A stretch of DNA of 64,000 nucleotides from NCBI RefSeq assembly GCF_944391105.1, contig NZ_CALXSK010000009.1, positions 1-64,000 on the forward strand, written 5' to 3'. The notes below the pieces were generated by a model. It had not been told where the DNA came from, ran no database searches, and saw nothing but the letters and a program-made list of their open reading frames with translations. Position numbers and translations under genes: made by a program. This DNA is from an uncultured Victivallis sp. Its GTDB lineage: Bacteria; Verrucomicrobiota; Lentisphaeria; Victivallales; Victivallaceae. Within the stretch, counting starts at the first letter, position 1. Every line of letters starts with the position of its first letter. Positions 16,721-25,386 of this stretch are shown here, piece after piece.

Positions 16721-17500
16721 ATGCCGGAGAGAAAGGCTCTGCAGGATTTCTATTCCGGAATCCGCTGTCTGCACACGGGGATCGGGATCTTTCTCCGCAC
16801 GCCGGCACTGTGGAAATACGCTCTGATTCCGATGGGGATCATTCTCGTCCTTTACGGGTTGCTGTTGTTCGTGCTGATCGCATGGGTGATCCCGCCGCTT
16901 GTCGGATTGCTGCCTGACCCGGCCGGGTGGAGCGTCTGGCTCCGCTGGCTGATCTACGCGGCCCGGGTGGTGATCGGCATCACTGCCGTGGCGGCGGCGT
17001 TGATGACGGGGGCGCTTTTGCTCACGACACTTTACGAAGCGTTCGGCGCGCCGTTTTTCGATGCTCTCGTGATGCGGTTCGAACGGATGCGTTACGGTGT
17101 GGAGCATGCTCCGCTCCCGTGGCGGAAGAATCTGGAGTTCATGCTGCAGTCGTTCTGTTATTCCATGGTGACGACGGGCTGGAGTCTGCTGCTTTTTCTG
17201 CCGGCGATGTTCATCCCGCTGGTCGGCTGGATTCCCCCGGTTCTGATTGTCGGATACCGATATGGGCTGACCTATACGTTTTCCAGCGCGTTCGCCGACG
17301 GTCTGGGGATCGCGCCGTTGCGTGAGGCTGCGTCCCGCCGGAGAATGGTGATGCTCGGATTCGGGTGTGCGGGTTATCTCTGGCTGCTGATTCCGTTTTC
17401 CGCGATTCTGCTGCTGCCCGGATTCGCGGTCGGCGGGGCGATGCTCTACCGGGAACAGCTGCGGCCGGCAATCGGGCTTGGAAGGGAGGATTTTTCCTGA
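16721..17500 (+). CDS. EI24 domain membrane protein (CysZ-like)
   Basis: This 259-residue inner membrane protein belongs to the EI24/CysZ superfamily. It has the N-terminal signature FYSGIRCLHTGIGIFLRTPALWKYALIP, four to six hydrophobic helices, the amphipathic segment LYEAFGAPFFDALVMRFER after the second helix, and VGWIPPVLIVGYRYGLTY. CysZ family members conduct sulfate, but most EI24 homologues are uncharacterised, and no cysteine-synthesis gene is adjacent. It follows the unknown exported protein closely and precedes dnaE, which has its own promoter. Confidence 0.75.
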   Translation: MPERKALQDFYSGIRCLHTGIGIFLRTPALWKYALIPMGIILVLYGLLLFVLIAWVIPPLVGLLPDPAGWSVWLRWLIYAARVVIGITAVAAALMTGALLLTTLYEAFGAPFFDALVMRFERMRYGVEHAPLPWRKNLEFMLQSFCYSMVTTGWSLLLFLPAMFIPLVGWIPPVLIVGYRYGLTYTFSSAFADGLGIAPLREAASRRRMVMLGFGCAGYLWLLIPFSAILLLPGFAVGGAMLYREQLRPAIGLGREDFS

Positions 17501-17518
17501 AAAATCCGCCGGCCGGGG

Positions 17519-17547
17519 TTGAGAAAAACGTCCCGCGGGAGTATTTT
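17519..17547 (+). promoter_or_regulatory. Promoter of dnaE
   Basis: TTGAGA (17519-17524), a 17-bp spacer and TATTTT (17542-17547) lie about 40 bases before the dnaE ATG, which has an AGGGAGGG ribosome site. Confidence 0.5.
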
Positions 17548-17588
17548 ATCTCATTGCACTCAGGTTCTCACAGGGAGGGATTTTTTCT

Positions 17589-20500
17589 ATGCCGTCGGAT
17601 TTCGTTCATCTGCATCTTCACACCCACTACAGTCTGCTCGATGGAGCCTGTACCGTCAAGGGGCTGGTCGATCTCGCAAAGGAGAACGACATGAATGCGA
17701 TGGCGATCACCGACCACGGCTACATGGGCGGCGTGGAGGAGTTCCATCAGGTGCTTTCGGGCGCCGGGATCAATCCGATCGTCGGGGTTGAAGCGTACGT
17801 CGCTCCGGGTGACCGACGCGATTTCGATTCGAACAAGCCGTTCAACCGCGGCGGATTTCATTTGATTCTGCTCTGCGAGAACGAGCAGGGGTATCACAAT
17901 CTCTGCAAGATGATGTCGGCGGCCAACAAGGATGGATTTCACTACAAGCCGCGGATCGACAAGGAGCTGCTGCGGCAGTACCATGAGGGGCTGATCTGTT
18001 CGAGCGCCTGCATCGGCAGCGAGATCTCCCAGTATTTCCTGCAGGGGAACGAGAAACGCGCCGAGCAGGCGATGCATGAATATCTCGACATCTTCGGGCC
18101 GGATCATTTCTTCATCGAGCTGATGGATCACTATATGGAGGATGAGAAGCGGTGCAACCGCTTCCTGATCGACCTCGCCCGCCGCAACAACCTCCGGATG
18201 ATCGCGACCAATGACGTCCACTACATGCGCAAGGAAGACGCCGAGGCACACGAGATCATGCTCTGCATTCAGACCGGGGCGCGGCTCGCCGAGAAACACT
18301 TCAAGTTTTCCGGGCCGGACTACTATTTCAAGAGCGAACAGGAGATGAAGGAGCTGTTCCGCGAGGTTCCGGAGGCCGTGACGAACACCCGGCTCATCGC
18401 GGAGCGCTGCAGCATGAAATTCCACTACGTCCCGGAGGTCAACCACTACCCGAAATTCTACATGCCGGACGGGCGGCTGGCGGATAAGAACGATCTGCGC
18501 GAAGTCTGCTTCGACAACATGGAGTATCGCTACGGATTCGATCCGCGCAAGATCACTGAGCCGGATGCGAAGCAGAAGGAGATTCTAGACCGCATGGAGT
18601 ATGAACTCGGCGTCATTGAAAAGACCGGGTTCATCAGTTATTTCTTCGTGGTGTCGGACTTCATCCGGCACGCGAAGGGGGAGGGGATTCCGGTCGGTCC
18701 GGGGCGCGGTTCCGGCGCCGGTTCGCTTGTGGCGTACCTGACGCGGATCACGGACATCGACCCGTTGCGGTTCCACCTCTTCTTCGAACGGTTTCTGAAC
18801 CCGGAGCGCGTGAGCCCGCCGGATTTCGACATCGACTTCTGCGAAAAGCGGCGCGGTGAAGTGATCGACTACGTCCGGCAGAAATACGGCTTCGACAGCG
18901 TCGCGCAGATCTGCACCTACGGACTGCTGAAGGCGAAGGCGGTTGTGAAAGACGTCGCGCGCGTTCTCGGGCATGATTTCGAGTTCGGCAACCGGCTGAC
19001 CAAACTGATTCCGGAGGATCCGAAGATGACGCTTGACAAGGCGGTCGAGCAGTCGAAGGAGCTCGCCGCACTCATCGAGAGTGATCCGGAGGTCGCGCAG
19101 GTGTTCAAGTTTGCGAAGGTGCTTGAGGGGCTGAACCGGCAGACCGGGATTCACGCCGCCGGAGTCATCATCGGCGACCAGCGGCTCGACAACCTTGTGC
19201 CGCTGGCCCGGAGCGCGTCGGACAGCATGGTCGTGCCGTTCCCGGCGCACCCGTGCGAGGAGCAGGGGCTCTTGAAGATGGACTTCCTCGGGCTGCGCAC
19301 GCTTACGATCATCAAGAACGCGCTCGACATGATCAAAAAGAATCACGGAATCGACATCGACATGATGAAGATCCCGCTCGACGATCCGAAAACCTTTGAA
19401 ATGCTCCGGCGCGGCGATACGGTCGCGGTGTTCCAGCTTGAATCCGGCGGCATGCAGAATCTCTGCCGGTCGTTCGGAGTGGAGACGCTCGAACACATCA
19501 TCGCGCTACTGGCGATCTACCGCCCCGGGCCGATGCAGTTCATCCCGGACTTCATCGCGCGCAAGAAAGGCGAGGCGGAGATCATCTACGACCATCCGCT
19601 CATGGAGGCATGCCTCAAGGAGACCTACGGAATCATGCTCTATCAGGAGCAGATCATGCAGGTTGTGCAGGTGCTCGCCGGCTTCACGCTCGGCGGTGCG
19701 GACATTCTGCGCCGGGCGATCGGCAAGAAGAAGGTCGACGTTCTCGCCAAGCAGAAGGAGAAGTTCTTCAAGGGGTGCAAGGAGACGAACAACATCGATG
19801 AGGCGCTCGCGGATCAGATCTGGGAGAAGATCAAGTTGTTTGCGGGATACGGTTTCAACAAGTCGCACTCTGCGGCCTACGGATTCGTCTGTTATCAGAC
19901 GGCGTATTTGAAGGCGAACTACCCGGTGGAGTTCATGGCCGCGGTGCTCACGAGCGAACTTGAGTCGGCCGATCAGATCGCGTTTCTGATCAACGCGTGC
20001 CGGGAGATGGGGATCAAGGTGCTGCCTCCGGACGTGAATTCGTCCGAGATCAGTTTTTCGGTGGACTCCGGCTGCATCCGCTTCGGACTCGGGGCGATCA
20101 AAGGAGTCGGCGAAGTGGCGGCTTCAAAGATCATCTCGAGCCGTGAGACGGATGGAAAATTCGAGAGCTTCCTCGACTTCTGTGAACGGTGCGGCACCGA
20201 CGTGAATTCACGCATGCTGGAACATCTGACCAGGGCGGGCGCTCTCGACACGCTCGGGCTGCGGCGCAGTCAGATTCTGATGGTGGCCGAGCCGATGATG
20301 AGTTTCGCCGCAAGCCGTGCGAAGGACAGGGCGGCGGGGCAGGGATCCCTCTTCGATCTGCTCGGAGCGGATGACGGAGCGGACGAAGTCTGTTCGGTGC
20401 CGATTCCGGACATTCCGGAGTTCGACCGCGAGGAGATTCTGCGCAGTGAGAAGGAGCTGCTCGGATTTTACGTGACCGGGCATCCGCTCGATCCGTACGC

Positions 20501-21152
20501 CGAACTGGTGAAGACCTATTCGAGCTGCCCGATCCGGCGCATTGAAAAACTTCCGGACAATTCACAGATCCGGATCGCCGGTATGGTCGGCAGTTTTACG
20601 AGCAAATTCAGCAAGAAGAGCGGTAAGCCGTTCGGGGTTATGCTTCTGGAGGATCTGGACTCGTCGGTGGAGTGCATGCTCTACGAGCGCGCGTTGAATG
20701 ATCTGTCGCAGCAGGGGGTGACGCTTGAACCGGGGTTGCCGGTGCTCGCAACGGTGACGGTCAGCAAGCGTGACGAGGCGGAAAAGCCGCGGGTCATCGT
20801 CGAGAAAGTCATGCCGCTGGCGGAGGCGCCGAACGAATTGACCGAGGAGCTGCACATCCACTTGTACGCGGATAAACTTGAGCCGGGTGTTCTCGGCAAG
20901 GTATCCGAGGCGTGTTTCCGGATGCCGGGCAAGGCGATGGTCGTGCTCTGCCTGGTCGGGGTGGATGACTCCGTGACGTTCATCGAGGCGCGCCGAGACC
21001 GGATCACGGTGACGAAGGCGCTGCTCGATGAACTCGACCGGCTTTTGACGCCGGGCCACTGGAGATTGAAGGCAATTCCCTACACGCCGCCGACGCGCCG
21101 TGCCTGGAATCGCGACCGCGAAAAGGAATCTTCCGCGGCTTCCGCCCGCTAG
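17589..21152 (+). CDS. dnaE: DNA polymerase III alpha subunit
   Basis: This is the replicative polymerase catalytic subunit, 1187 residues, the usual DnaE size. The PHP domain is at the N-terminus with HLHTHYSLLDGA (residues 8-19) and ITDHGYM, metal-site motifs that look complete. The Pol-III core has the GPGRGSGAGSLVAY loop and PDFDIDFCEKRRGEVIDYV with the catalytic Asp residues, then FAGYGFNKSHSAAYG. A helix-hairpin-helix region, an OB fold near RIAGMVGSFTSKFSKKSGKPFG and a C-terminal tail follow. An intact PHP site could mean proofreading within the subunit; that is known for some DnaE proteins and is inferred here. It converges on the beta-helix gene with a 14-base gap. Confidence 0.97.
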   Translation: MPSDFVHLHLHTHYSLLDGACTVKGLVDLAKENDMNAMAITDHGYMGGVEEFHQVLSGAGINPIVGVEAYVAPGDRRDFDSNKPFNRGGFHLILLCENEQGYHNLCKMMSAANKDGFHYKPRIDKELLRQYHEGLICSSACIGSEISQYFLQGNEKRAEQAMHEYLDIFGPDHFFIELMDHYMEDEKRCNRFLIDLARRNNLRMIATNDVHYMRKEDAEAHEIMLCIQTGARLAEKHFKFSGPDYYFKSEQEMKELFREVPEAVTNTRLIAERCSMKFHYVPEVNHYPKFYMPDGRLADKNDLREVCFDNMEYRYGFDPRKITEPDAKQKEILDRMEYELGVIEKTGFISYFFVVSDFIRHAKGEGIPVGPGRGSGAGSLVAYLTRITDIDPLRFHLFFERFLNPERVSPPDFDIDFCEKRRGEVIDYVRQKYGFDSVAQICTYGLLKAKAVVKDVARVLGHDFEFGNRLTKLIPEDPKMTLDKAVEQSKELAALIESDPEVAQVFKFAKVLEGLNRQTGIHAAGVIIGDQRLDNLVPLARSASDSMVVPFPAHPCEEQGLLKMDFLGLRTLTIIKNALDMIKKNHGIDIDMMKIPLDDPKTFEMLRRGDTVAVFQLESGGMQNLCRSFGVETLEHIIALLAIYRPGPMQFIPDFIARKKGEAEIIYDHPLMEACLKETYGIMLYQEQIMQVVQVLAGFTLGGADILRRAIGKKKVDVLAKQKEKFFKGCKETNNIDEALADQIWEKIKLFAGYGFNKSHSAAYGFVCYQTAYLKANYPVEFMAAVLTSELESADQIAFLINACREMGIKVLPPDVNSSEISFSVDSGCIRFGLGAIKGVGEVAASKIISSRETDGKFESFLDFCERCGTDVNSRMLEHLTRAGALDTLGLRRSQILMVAEPMMSFAASRAKDRAAGQGSLFDLLGADDGADEVCSVPIPDIPEFDREEILRSEKELLGFYVTGHPLDPYAELVKTYSSCPIRRIEKLPDNSQIRIAGMVGSFTSKFSKKSGKPFGVMLLEDLDSSVECMLYERALNDLSQQGVTLEPGLPVLATVTVSKRDEAEKPRVIVEKVMPLAEAPNELTEELHIHLYADKLEPGVLGKVSEACFRMPGKAMVVLCLVGVDDSVTFIEARRDRITVTKALLDELDRLLTPGHWRLKAIPYTPPTRRAWNRDREKESSAASAR

Positions 21153-21166
21153 TTGCGGGGAAACGA

Positions 21167-23125
21167 TCATCTGCCGAGATTGCCGGAGAGATGATTCCGG
21201 GGGATCGACACCTGGTAGCTCTTCTGCTGCCGGACGAATCCGCCGCTTTGCGGCAGCACGGCGTCGACGTCGTTTCCGGAAACGGTCAAATAGGCCGATC
21301 CTTCCATCTCAATGAGCGGCAGATCGGAGCTTCCGACGATGTCGATTTCGTTGTCGATGATCCGGATATGCGAGGCGGTCGGAGCGCTTTTCCCGGGAGC
21401 GGCCGCGCCGGCGCCGATTCGGAACAGAGTCTTCGCTTCCGTCTGGAAGCGGTTGCCGGAGATCTCGATGTTGCGGGGCGCGACGAATTCGAATCCGTTG
21501 CGGCCGACCGCTTCCGGACGGATGTTCATGAAAAACGGGTGCGAGAGCGAATCGATCACGACATTGTCCACAAAGAGCCAGTTGCGTCCTCCGGCGAGGA
21601 AGCGTGAAACGCCGTCCTCAAACCGGTTCCCGGTGATGACCAGCCCGTGGCTCTGGTTGTCCGGCAGCATCAGCATATCCGGAATGTCCCGGGTCGTTTC
21701 CAGTGTTTCGAACGGTCCGAACGGTGTGTCGATGGTCACTTTCAGAAGTCGGCCTTCCGGTTCGACCGAGAGAATGCGCGCTTCTTTTTCTACGCCGGTT
21801 TCTCCGGCGGAGGCGCGGATGAGCCCGAGACGACGGCCCGCGGCCAGAGTGCGGGGATCCCAATCAGACGAGTTCACGTAAATGGTTTTGCCATCCGTTT
21901 TTGCCGCGGGATGCACGTAGGAGTGGATGTTCATGAAGTCATCGCCGACGTGCCGGATCTCATTCCCCTTCACGAGTCCGCCGAGGCTGATGTTGCGCAT
22001 GTAGATTCCGTCGGCCGAAGTGGAGACGAAACTGCCCGGCAGCGCTTCCACTTTACAGTTCACAACGAACGGCCTTTCAGCCGAGTTGTTCAGAATCGCC
22101 ATCGCCGAAGAGGTGTTTATCGTGATGTTTTCGAGACGGGTTCGGCTGGAATTGGCGTTGTTGATGGTGTGATTCCCATAAGTTCTGGCGTAGAACGCAA
22201 TGCGGCTGCCGATGGTGTAGTGCTTCGCGGTCGGAGTGAACGAATTGAGTTTGAAGTCAAACGTGTTGTCGTCGATCCGGGTTACGGTCGGCGCACCCTG
22301 ATGCGGGGCGACGGAACTGCGCGCGGGGCGCAGGGAACCGGGAATCCGTTCCGGAGAGTAGACCCGCATGAGACCCCGGGTCTGCGCCTCCCGGAACATC
22401 GGTTCGGTCGGAGCGGTCATGCCCGGATCAATTACGACGCGAATGGTGTCGTCGGCCGGAAATCCTGTGATGACGCCGGTTGTGTAGGGGACTTTCCGAT
22501 AAGTCAAGGTGAGATTCTTCACGCCGACGTTGTCGCAGTTGAGAATGCGGATCGCCACATCAAGGGGGCCGGGCAGCAGAATTTCCGTGCCGTGTTCCCC
22601 GACGAGGCGGAGATTTTTCAGATTGTCGAGCTTCACGTTGCCGGTTTCCGGGCCGACGCACCGTATGAGATATCGTCCGCGCGGCAGAAACACGGTGCGT
22701 CTGCCGGTGGTGTCGGCCGCTGCGGCTGCGATTGCCTTGCGGAGCGCTTCCCCATCATCGGCCGAGCCGTCTCCTCTGGCTCCGAAATCCCTGACGTTGT
22801 AGTGTCTGCTTTCGTCGATCACGGGAGTGTTCCGGGCAAACTCGATCTCTTCCGCGAGGCGGGTGAGCAGATAATCATAGTCGGCCTTCAGACTTGCCGT
22901 TTGTTCGGCATCCCGTTCGATCGCCCGTTCCAGATTCGTGAGAATCTTTTTCTGAGCCGCCAGCCACTCGCCGAGCAGCGGATCGGTTGCGGCGATTGTT
23001 TCGAGGGTCGTCCGTGAGAGCAGATCGTCCCGTCTGCAGTTGAGATCGGAGAGTGACGGGTCCGCGGCGAAGAGAGCTCCGGCCAGAAGCGCGCCGAAGC
23101 CGGCGAGTATCCTTTTCGACATCAT
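21167..23125 (-). CDS. Exported right-handed beta-helix protein (pectate-lyase superfamily)
   Basis: This 652-residue protein has a signal peptide (ILAGFGALLAGALFAADP) and an N-terminal helical segment to about residue 95. YNVRDFGARGDGSADDGEALRKAI then opens a Pectate_lyase_3-type parallel beta-helix. Repeated coils such as NLTLTYRK and SHGLVITGNRFEDGVSRFLAGG run to the C-terminus. Such proteins cleave or bind acidic or complex polysaccharides outside the cell; whether this one is a lyase, hydrolase or epimerase is undetermined. The ATG at 23125 follows a GAAGGAA box, and a second ATG is the next codon. It is the last gene of a minus-strand GntR-pseudopilin-beta-helix operon. Confidence 0.8.
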   Translation of the reverse strand: MMSKRILAGFGALLAGALFAADPSLSDLNCRRDDLLSRTTLETIAATDPLLGEWLAAQKKILTNLERAIERDAEQTASLKADYDYLLTRLAEEIEFARNTPVIDESRHYNVRDFGARGDGSADDGEALRKAIAAAAADTTGRRTVFLPRGRYLIRCVGPETGNVKLDNLKNLRLVGEHGTEILLPGPLDVAIRILNCDNVGVKNLTLTYRKVPYTTGVITGFPADDTIRVVIDPGMTAPTEPMFREAQTRGLMRVYSPERIPGSLRPARSSVAPHQGAPTVTRIDDNTFDFKLNSFTPTAKHYTIGSRIAFYARTYGNHTINNANSSRTRLENITINTSSAMAILNNSAERPFVVNCKVEALPGSFVSTSADGIYMRNISLGGLVKGNEIRHVGDDFMNIHSYVHPAAKTDGKTIYVNSSDWDPRTLAAGRRLGLIRASAGETGVEKEARILSVEPEGRLLKVTIDTPFGPFETLETTRDIPDMLMLPDNQSHGLVITGNRFEDGVSRFLAGGRNWLFVDNVVIDSLSHPFFMNIRPEAVGRNGFEFVAPRNIEISGNRFQTEAKTLFRIGAGAAAPGKSAPTASHIRIIDNEIDIVGSSDLPLIEMEGSAYLTVSGNDVDAVLPQSGGFVRQQKSYQVSIPRNHLSGNLGR

Positions 23126-23150
23126 ATTGAGATTCCTTCGGGGTGGATGG

Positions 23151-23924
23151 TTACTGTACATTCCAGTGCTTATCCTGCGTACCCTGCCAGTAGATGACCA
23201 CCTCTTGAATGGACGGAGACTGGCCCTGGGCAAGCATGACGGTATTGATAAGAGTGGCATGGCCGTCCATGAAGAGCATGTTGTTGCCGTTGACGTGGTG
23301 GAATCTCCACTCGCTTTTTACATGCGCAGGCATCGGATTCTCCCAGCGCCACCAGACGGACTGCCCGTAGGTGGAGGGATTCAGATAGTAGTCGATCACC
23401 GGATGATAGGCGTCGGAAATTGCCATCGCGCGTGACGGCGCCCGTAATTTTCCCGGACGCGGGGCCACCTTGTATGCCGCCATGGTCGAAACATCGATCG
23501 CTCCGATATTGAAGGTGTAGTGCAAATAGTCGTTCCCGTCATGCTGCGGCGCCGACGGGCAGTGAATGAGAACGTTTTTGCCCGCTTTTGCCGGAGAGGT
23601 CAAGTAGTTCAGACGGACCAGCGCCGTCGCCCAGTGGGAGGCGTTGGCGGGATTGGAGGCGTATCCGTAGGCGGCGTCATAGTAGGGAATCGTCCAGAAG
23701 TCGTTGTAGTCGTTCGCGTAGAGCATTTCCGAAAGCCCGAACTGCTTCTGGTTTGAAAGGCAGGAGATGCTCTTTCCCCGTTCCCGCGCCTGATTCAGCG
23801 CCGGCAGCAGCATCGATGCGAGAATCGCGATGATCGCTATAACGACCAGAAGTTCAATCAATGTGAAGTGACGCATCATAAAGGGTGCGGCTTTGCGGGG
23901 GACGGCATTGCATTTCATCTCCAT
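23151..23924 (-). CDS. Pseudopilin-like exported protein (N-terminal methylation domain, H-X9-DG)
   Basis: The protein has 257 residues. After about 17 residues comes [18 protein letters not shown], then [19 protein letters not shown]. The C-terminal half contains an intact H-X9-DG motif ([12 protein letters not shown]). The residue before Phe is His rather than the Gly normally required by prepilin peptidase. It lies between a GntR-type regulator and a beta-helix polysaccharide-active protein, the same order as at 223-4032. The ATG at 23924 fits the AGAGGAAA ribosome site; a GTG two codons earlier sits too close to it. Confidence 0.83.
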   Translation of the reverse strand: MEMKCNAVPRKAAPFMMRHFTLIELLVVIAIIAILASMLLPALNQARERGKSISCLSNQKQFGLSEMLYANDYNDFWTIPYYDAAYGYASNPANASHWATALVRLNYLTSPAKAGKNVLIHCPSAPQHDGNDYLHYTFNIGAIDVSTMAAYKVAPRPGKLRAPSRAMAISDAYHPVIDYYLNPSTYGQSVWWRWENPMPAHVKSEWRFHHVNGNNMLFMDGHATLINTVMLAQGQSPSIQEVVIYWQGTQDKHWNVQ

Positions 23925-23999
23925 AGTCACTTTCCTCTGGGGTTGATGATTATTGTGGGGGTTATGGTGTCTGGATCGTTGGTTCGGGCACCGGGAAAA

Positions 24000-25103
24000 T
24001 CATTTTTCTTTCAATTTTTTCATGGTTTTTCCTTCGATGAATTCCGGAGAGACCATGGCGTACTGCGCCGGGAGTTCCGGATTGGCGAGCCGCGCTCGAA
24101 TCAGTTCGAAGGCCCGGATTGCGTGGTCGCGCAGCGATACCTTCAGGTAGGTGGGTTCCGGCCGGTAGAATTCCAGTTCCTGCCGGTCTCCGATGGCGAC
24201 GACGGAAACATCCTCCGGGACGCGCAGACCAAGATCCGAGAAGGCCGCCATGACTCCCGAGAGAAACGGAACGCGTGTGATGATTGCCGTAAAGGGAGGG
24301 TGCGTGCCGATCGACTTGAGTTTCTCGTAGATTGTCCGGTGAGGGAGTTCAAACCGCGGCGTTTCCACGAGAATCGACAGGGGGTCGACGGCAGCGGCCC
24401 CGATGGTTTCCGTGATCCGCTGTTTCCAGACGGAGTGAAAAGTCGGGACATCGACGCTCTGCTGGTCGTTCATAAGCGAACACTGTTCAACAAGGGCGAT
24501 GCGGGTGTGTCCCGCTTCCGCGAGTTTGTCGAGGATGATCCGAAATTCGACTTCCATGGAACCGCAAACGGCGTCAAGCCCGAAGTAGTGGGCGGGGATG
24601 CCGATGAATACAACCGGTTTTTCGTTTTTCTGAAGCTTTTTGAGCAGCTCGGACGGCATCTGCGTGATCGGCTGCGGGGCAAAGCAGACAAGAGCGTCGA
24701 AATTAGTCCAGGCGTCCAGCAGCGCCCGGTCCTCCCAGTGCCGGATCGACACCATCTTCGGCAGCCACCCTTCATGTTCCGCGGTTTCGCTGGCGTACAT
24801 CACGAAATCGGAATTCTCCGGTGCCGTCCAGGCCGGAACCACGATCCCGAGCTGCCGCTGCACCTTGTGCCCCGGAATCGTGTGTGAAACAAAGGTGCCC
24901 ACTCTCGGAATCCGCTCCAGATACTTTTCCGCCACTAGGGTGCCGATGGCTTTGCGGACGGTCATGTAGCTTGCATTCAGCTGCTCCGTCAATTCGCGTT
25001 CGGATGGGAGTACCGAGCCGCGCGGAAAATTCCCGAGCTCAATCTGGCGCAGCAGCTGCTCCCGGATTCCCGCCGTTTTTCCGCCGTACGTCCTCTTTTC
25101 CAT
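24000..25103 (-). CDS. GntR-type transcriptional regulator with LacI-like ligand domain
   Basis: This 367-residue protein has a GntR winged HTH at about residues 8-75 (IREQLLRQIELGNFPRGSVL, SERELTEQLNASYMTVRKAI, RVGTFV). It is joined to a LacI/periplasmic-binding-like domain (QLGIVVPAW; HTRIALVEQ; VPEDVSVVAIGDRQELEFY). This architecture senses a sugar or glycoside. The ATG at 25103 has an AGGAG box and a near-consensus promoter just upstream. It heads an operon with a pseudopilin-like protein and a beta-helix protein, and a palindrome over its -10 suggests autoregulation. Confidence 0.87.
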   Translation of the reverse strand: MEKRTYGGKTAGIREQLLRQIELGNFPRGSVLPSERELTEQLNASYMTVRKAIGTLVAEKYLERIPRVGTFVSHTIPGHKVQRQLGIVVPAWTAPENSDFVMYASETAEHEGWLPKMVSIRHWEDRALLDAWTNFDALVCFAPQPITQMPSELLKKLQKNEKPVVFIGIPAHYFGLDAVCGSMEVEFRIILDKLAEAGHTRIALVEQCSLMNDQQSVDVPTFHSVWKQRITETIGAAAVDPLSILVETPRFELPHRTIYEKLKSIGTHPPFTAIITRVPFLSGVMAAFSDLGLRVPEDVSVVAIGDRQELEFYRPEPTYLKVSLRDHAIRAFELIRARLANPELPAQYAMVSPEFIEGKTMKKLKEK

Positions 25104-25136
25104 TCTCGCTCCTGCCTTTATAAAATATCTTATCTT

Positions 25137-25151
25137 GCTATATATTATAGC
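25137..25151. promoter_or_regulatory. Palindromic operator candidate over GntR promoter
   Basis: A perfect inverted repeat GCTATA-TAT-TATAGC covers the -10 box of the minus-strand regulator promoter. Binding here would block RNA polymerase, as expected for autorepression by the encoded GntR-type protein. Part of the symmetry comes from the TATAAT box itself, which weakens the case. Confidence 0.4.
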
Positions 25152-25172
25152 AGACTGCGATCTATTTGCCAA
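25144..25172 (-). promoter_or_regulatory. Promoter of GntR-pseudopilin-beta-helix operon
   Basis: Reading on the minus strand: TTGGCA (25167-25172), a 17-bp spacer, TATAAT (25144-25149). This is close to the sigma-70 consensus and about 40 bases before the ATG at 25103. The interval 25173-25332 shows only AT-rich sequence with no gene. Confidence 0.65.
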
Positions 25173-25332
25173 GAGGTGTCAAAGATTTTTTTCAAAAATT
25201 TTTTTTCATGCCGTTCCGGCAGGAAGCTCCCGCCGTATCGATACATTGCCGAAGGGAAGACGCAGAGGGGGGCGGGAGACGGGTTCGGGCTGATTCGGAT
25301 CAGTCGCCGGACGATCGAAAAGGCGATGAAAC

Positions 25333-25372
25333 AAAAAATGCCTCCGCCGGTCGATTGGGGCCGGTCGGAGGC
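25333..25372 (-). terminator. Rho-independent terminator after the 1110-residue glycosidase
   Basis: On the minus strand GCCTCCG (25366-25372) pairs with CGGAGGC (25340-25346), extended by a CCGG/CCGG pair across one bulge, and is followed by six T residues at 25333-25338. Confidence 0.75.
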
Positions 25373-25386
25373 GGCAGGCAGAACGG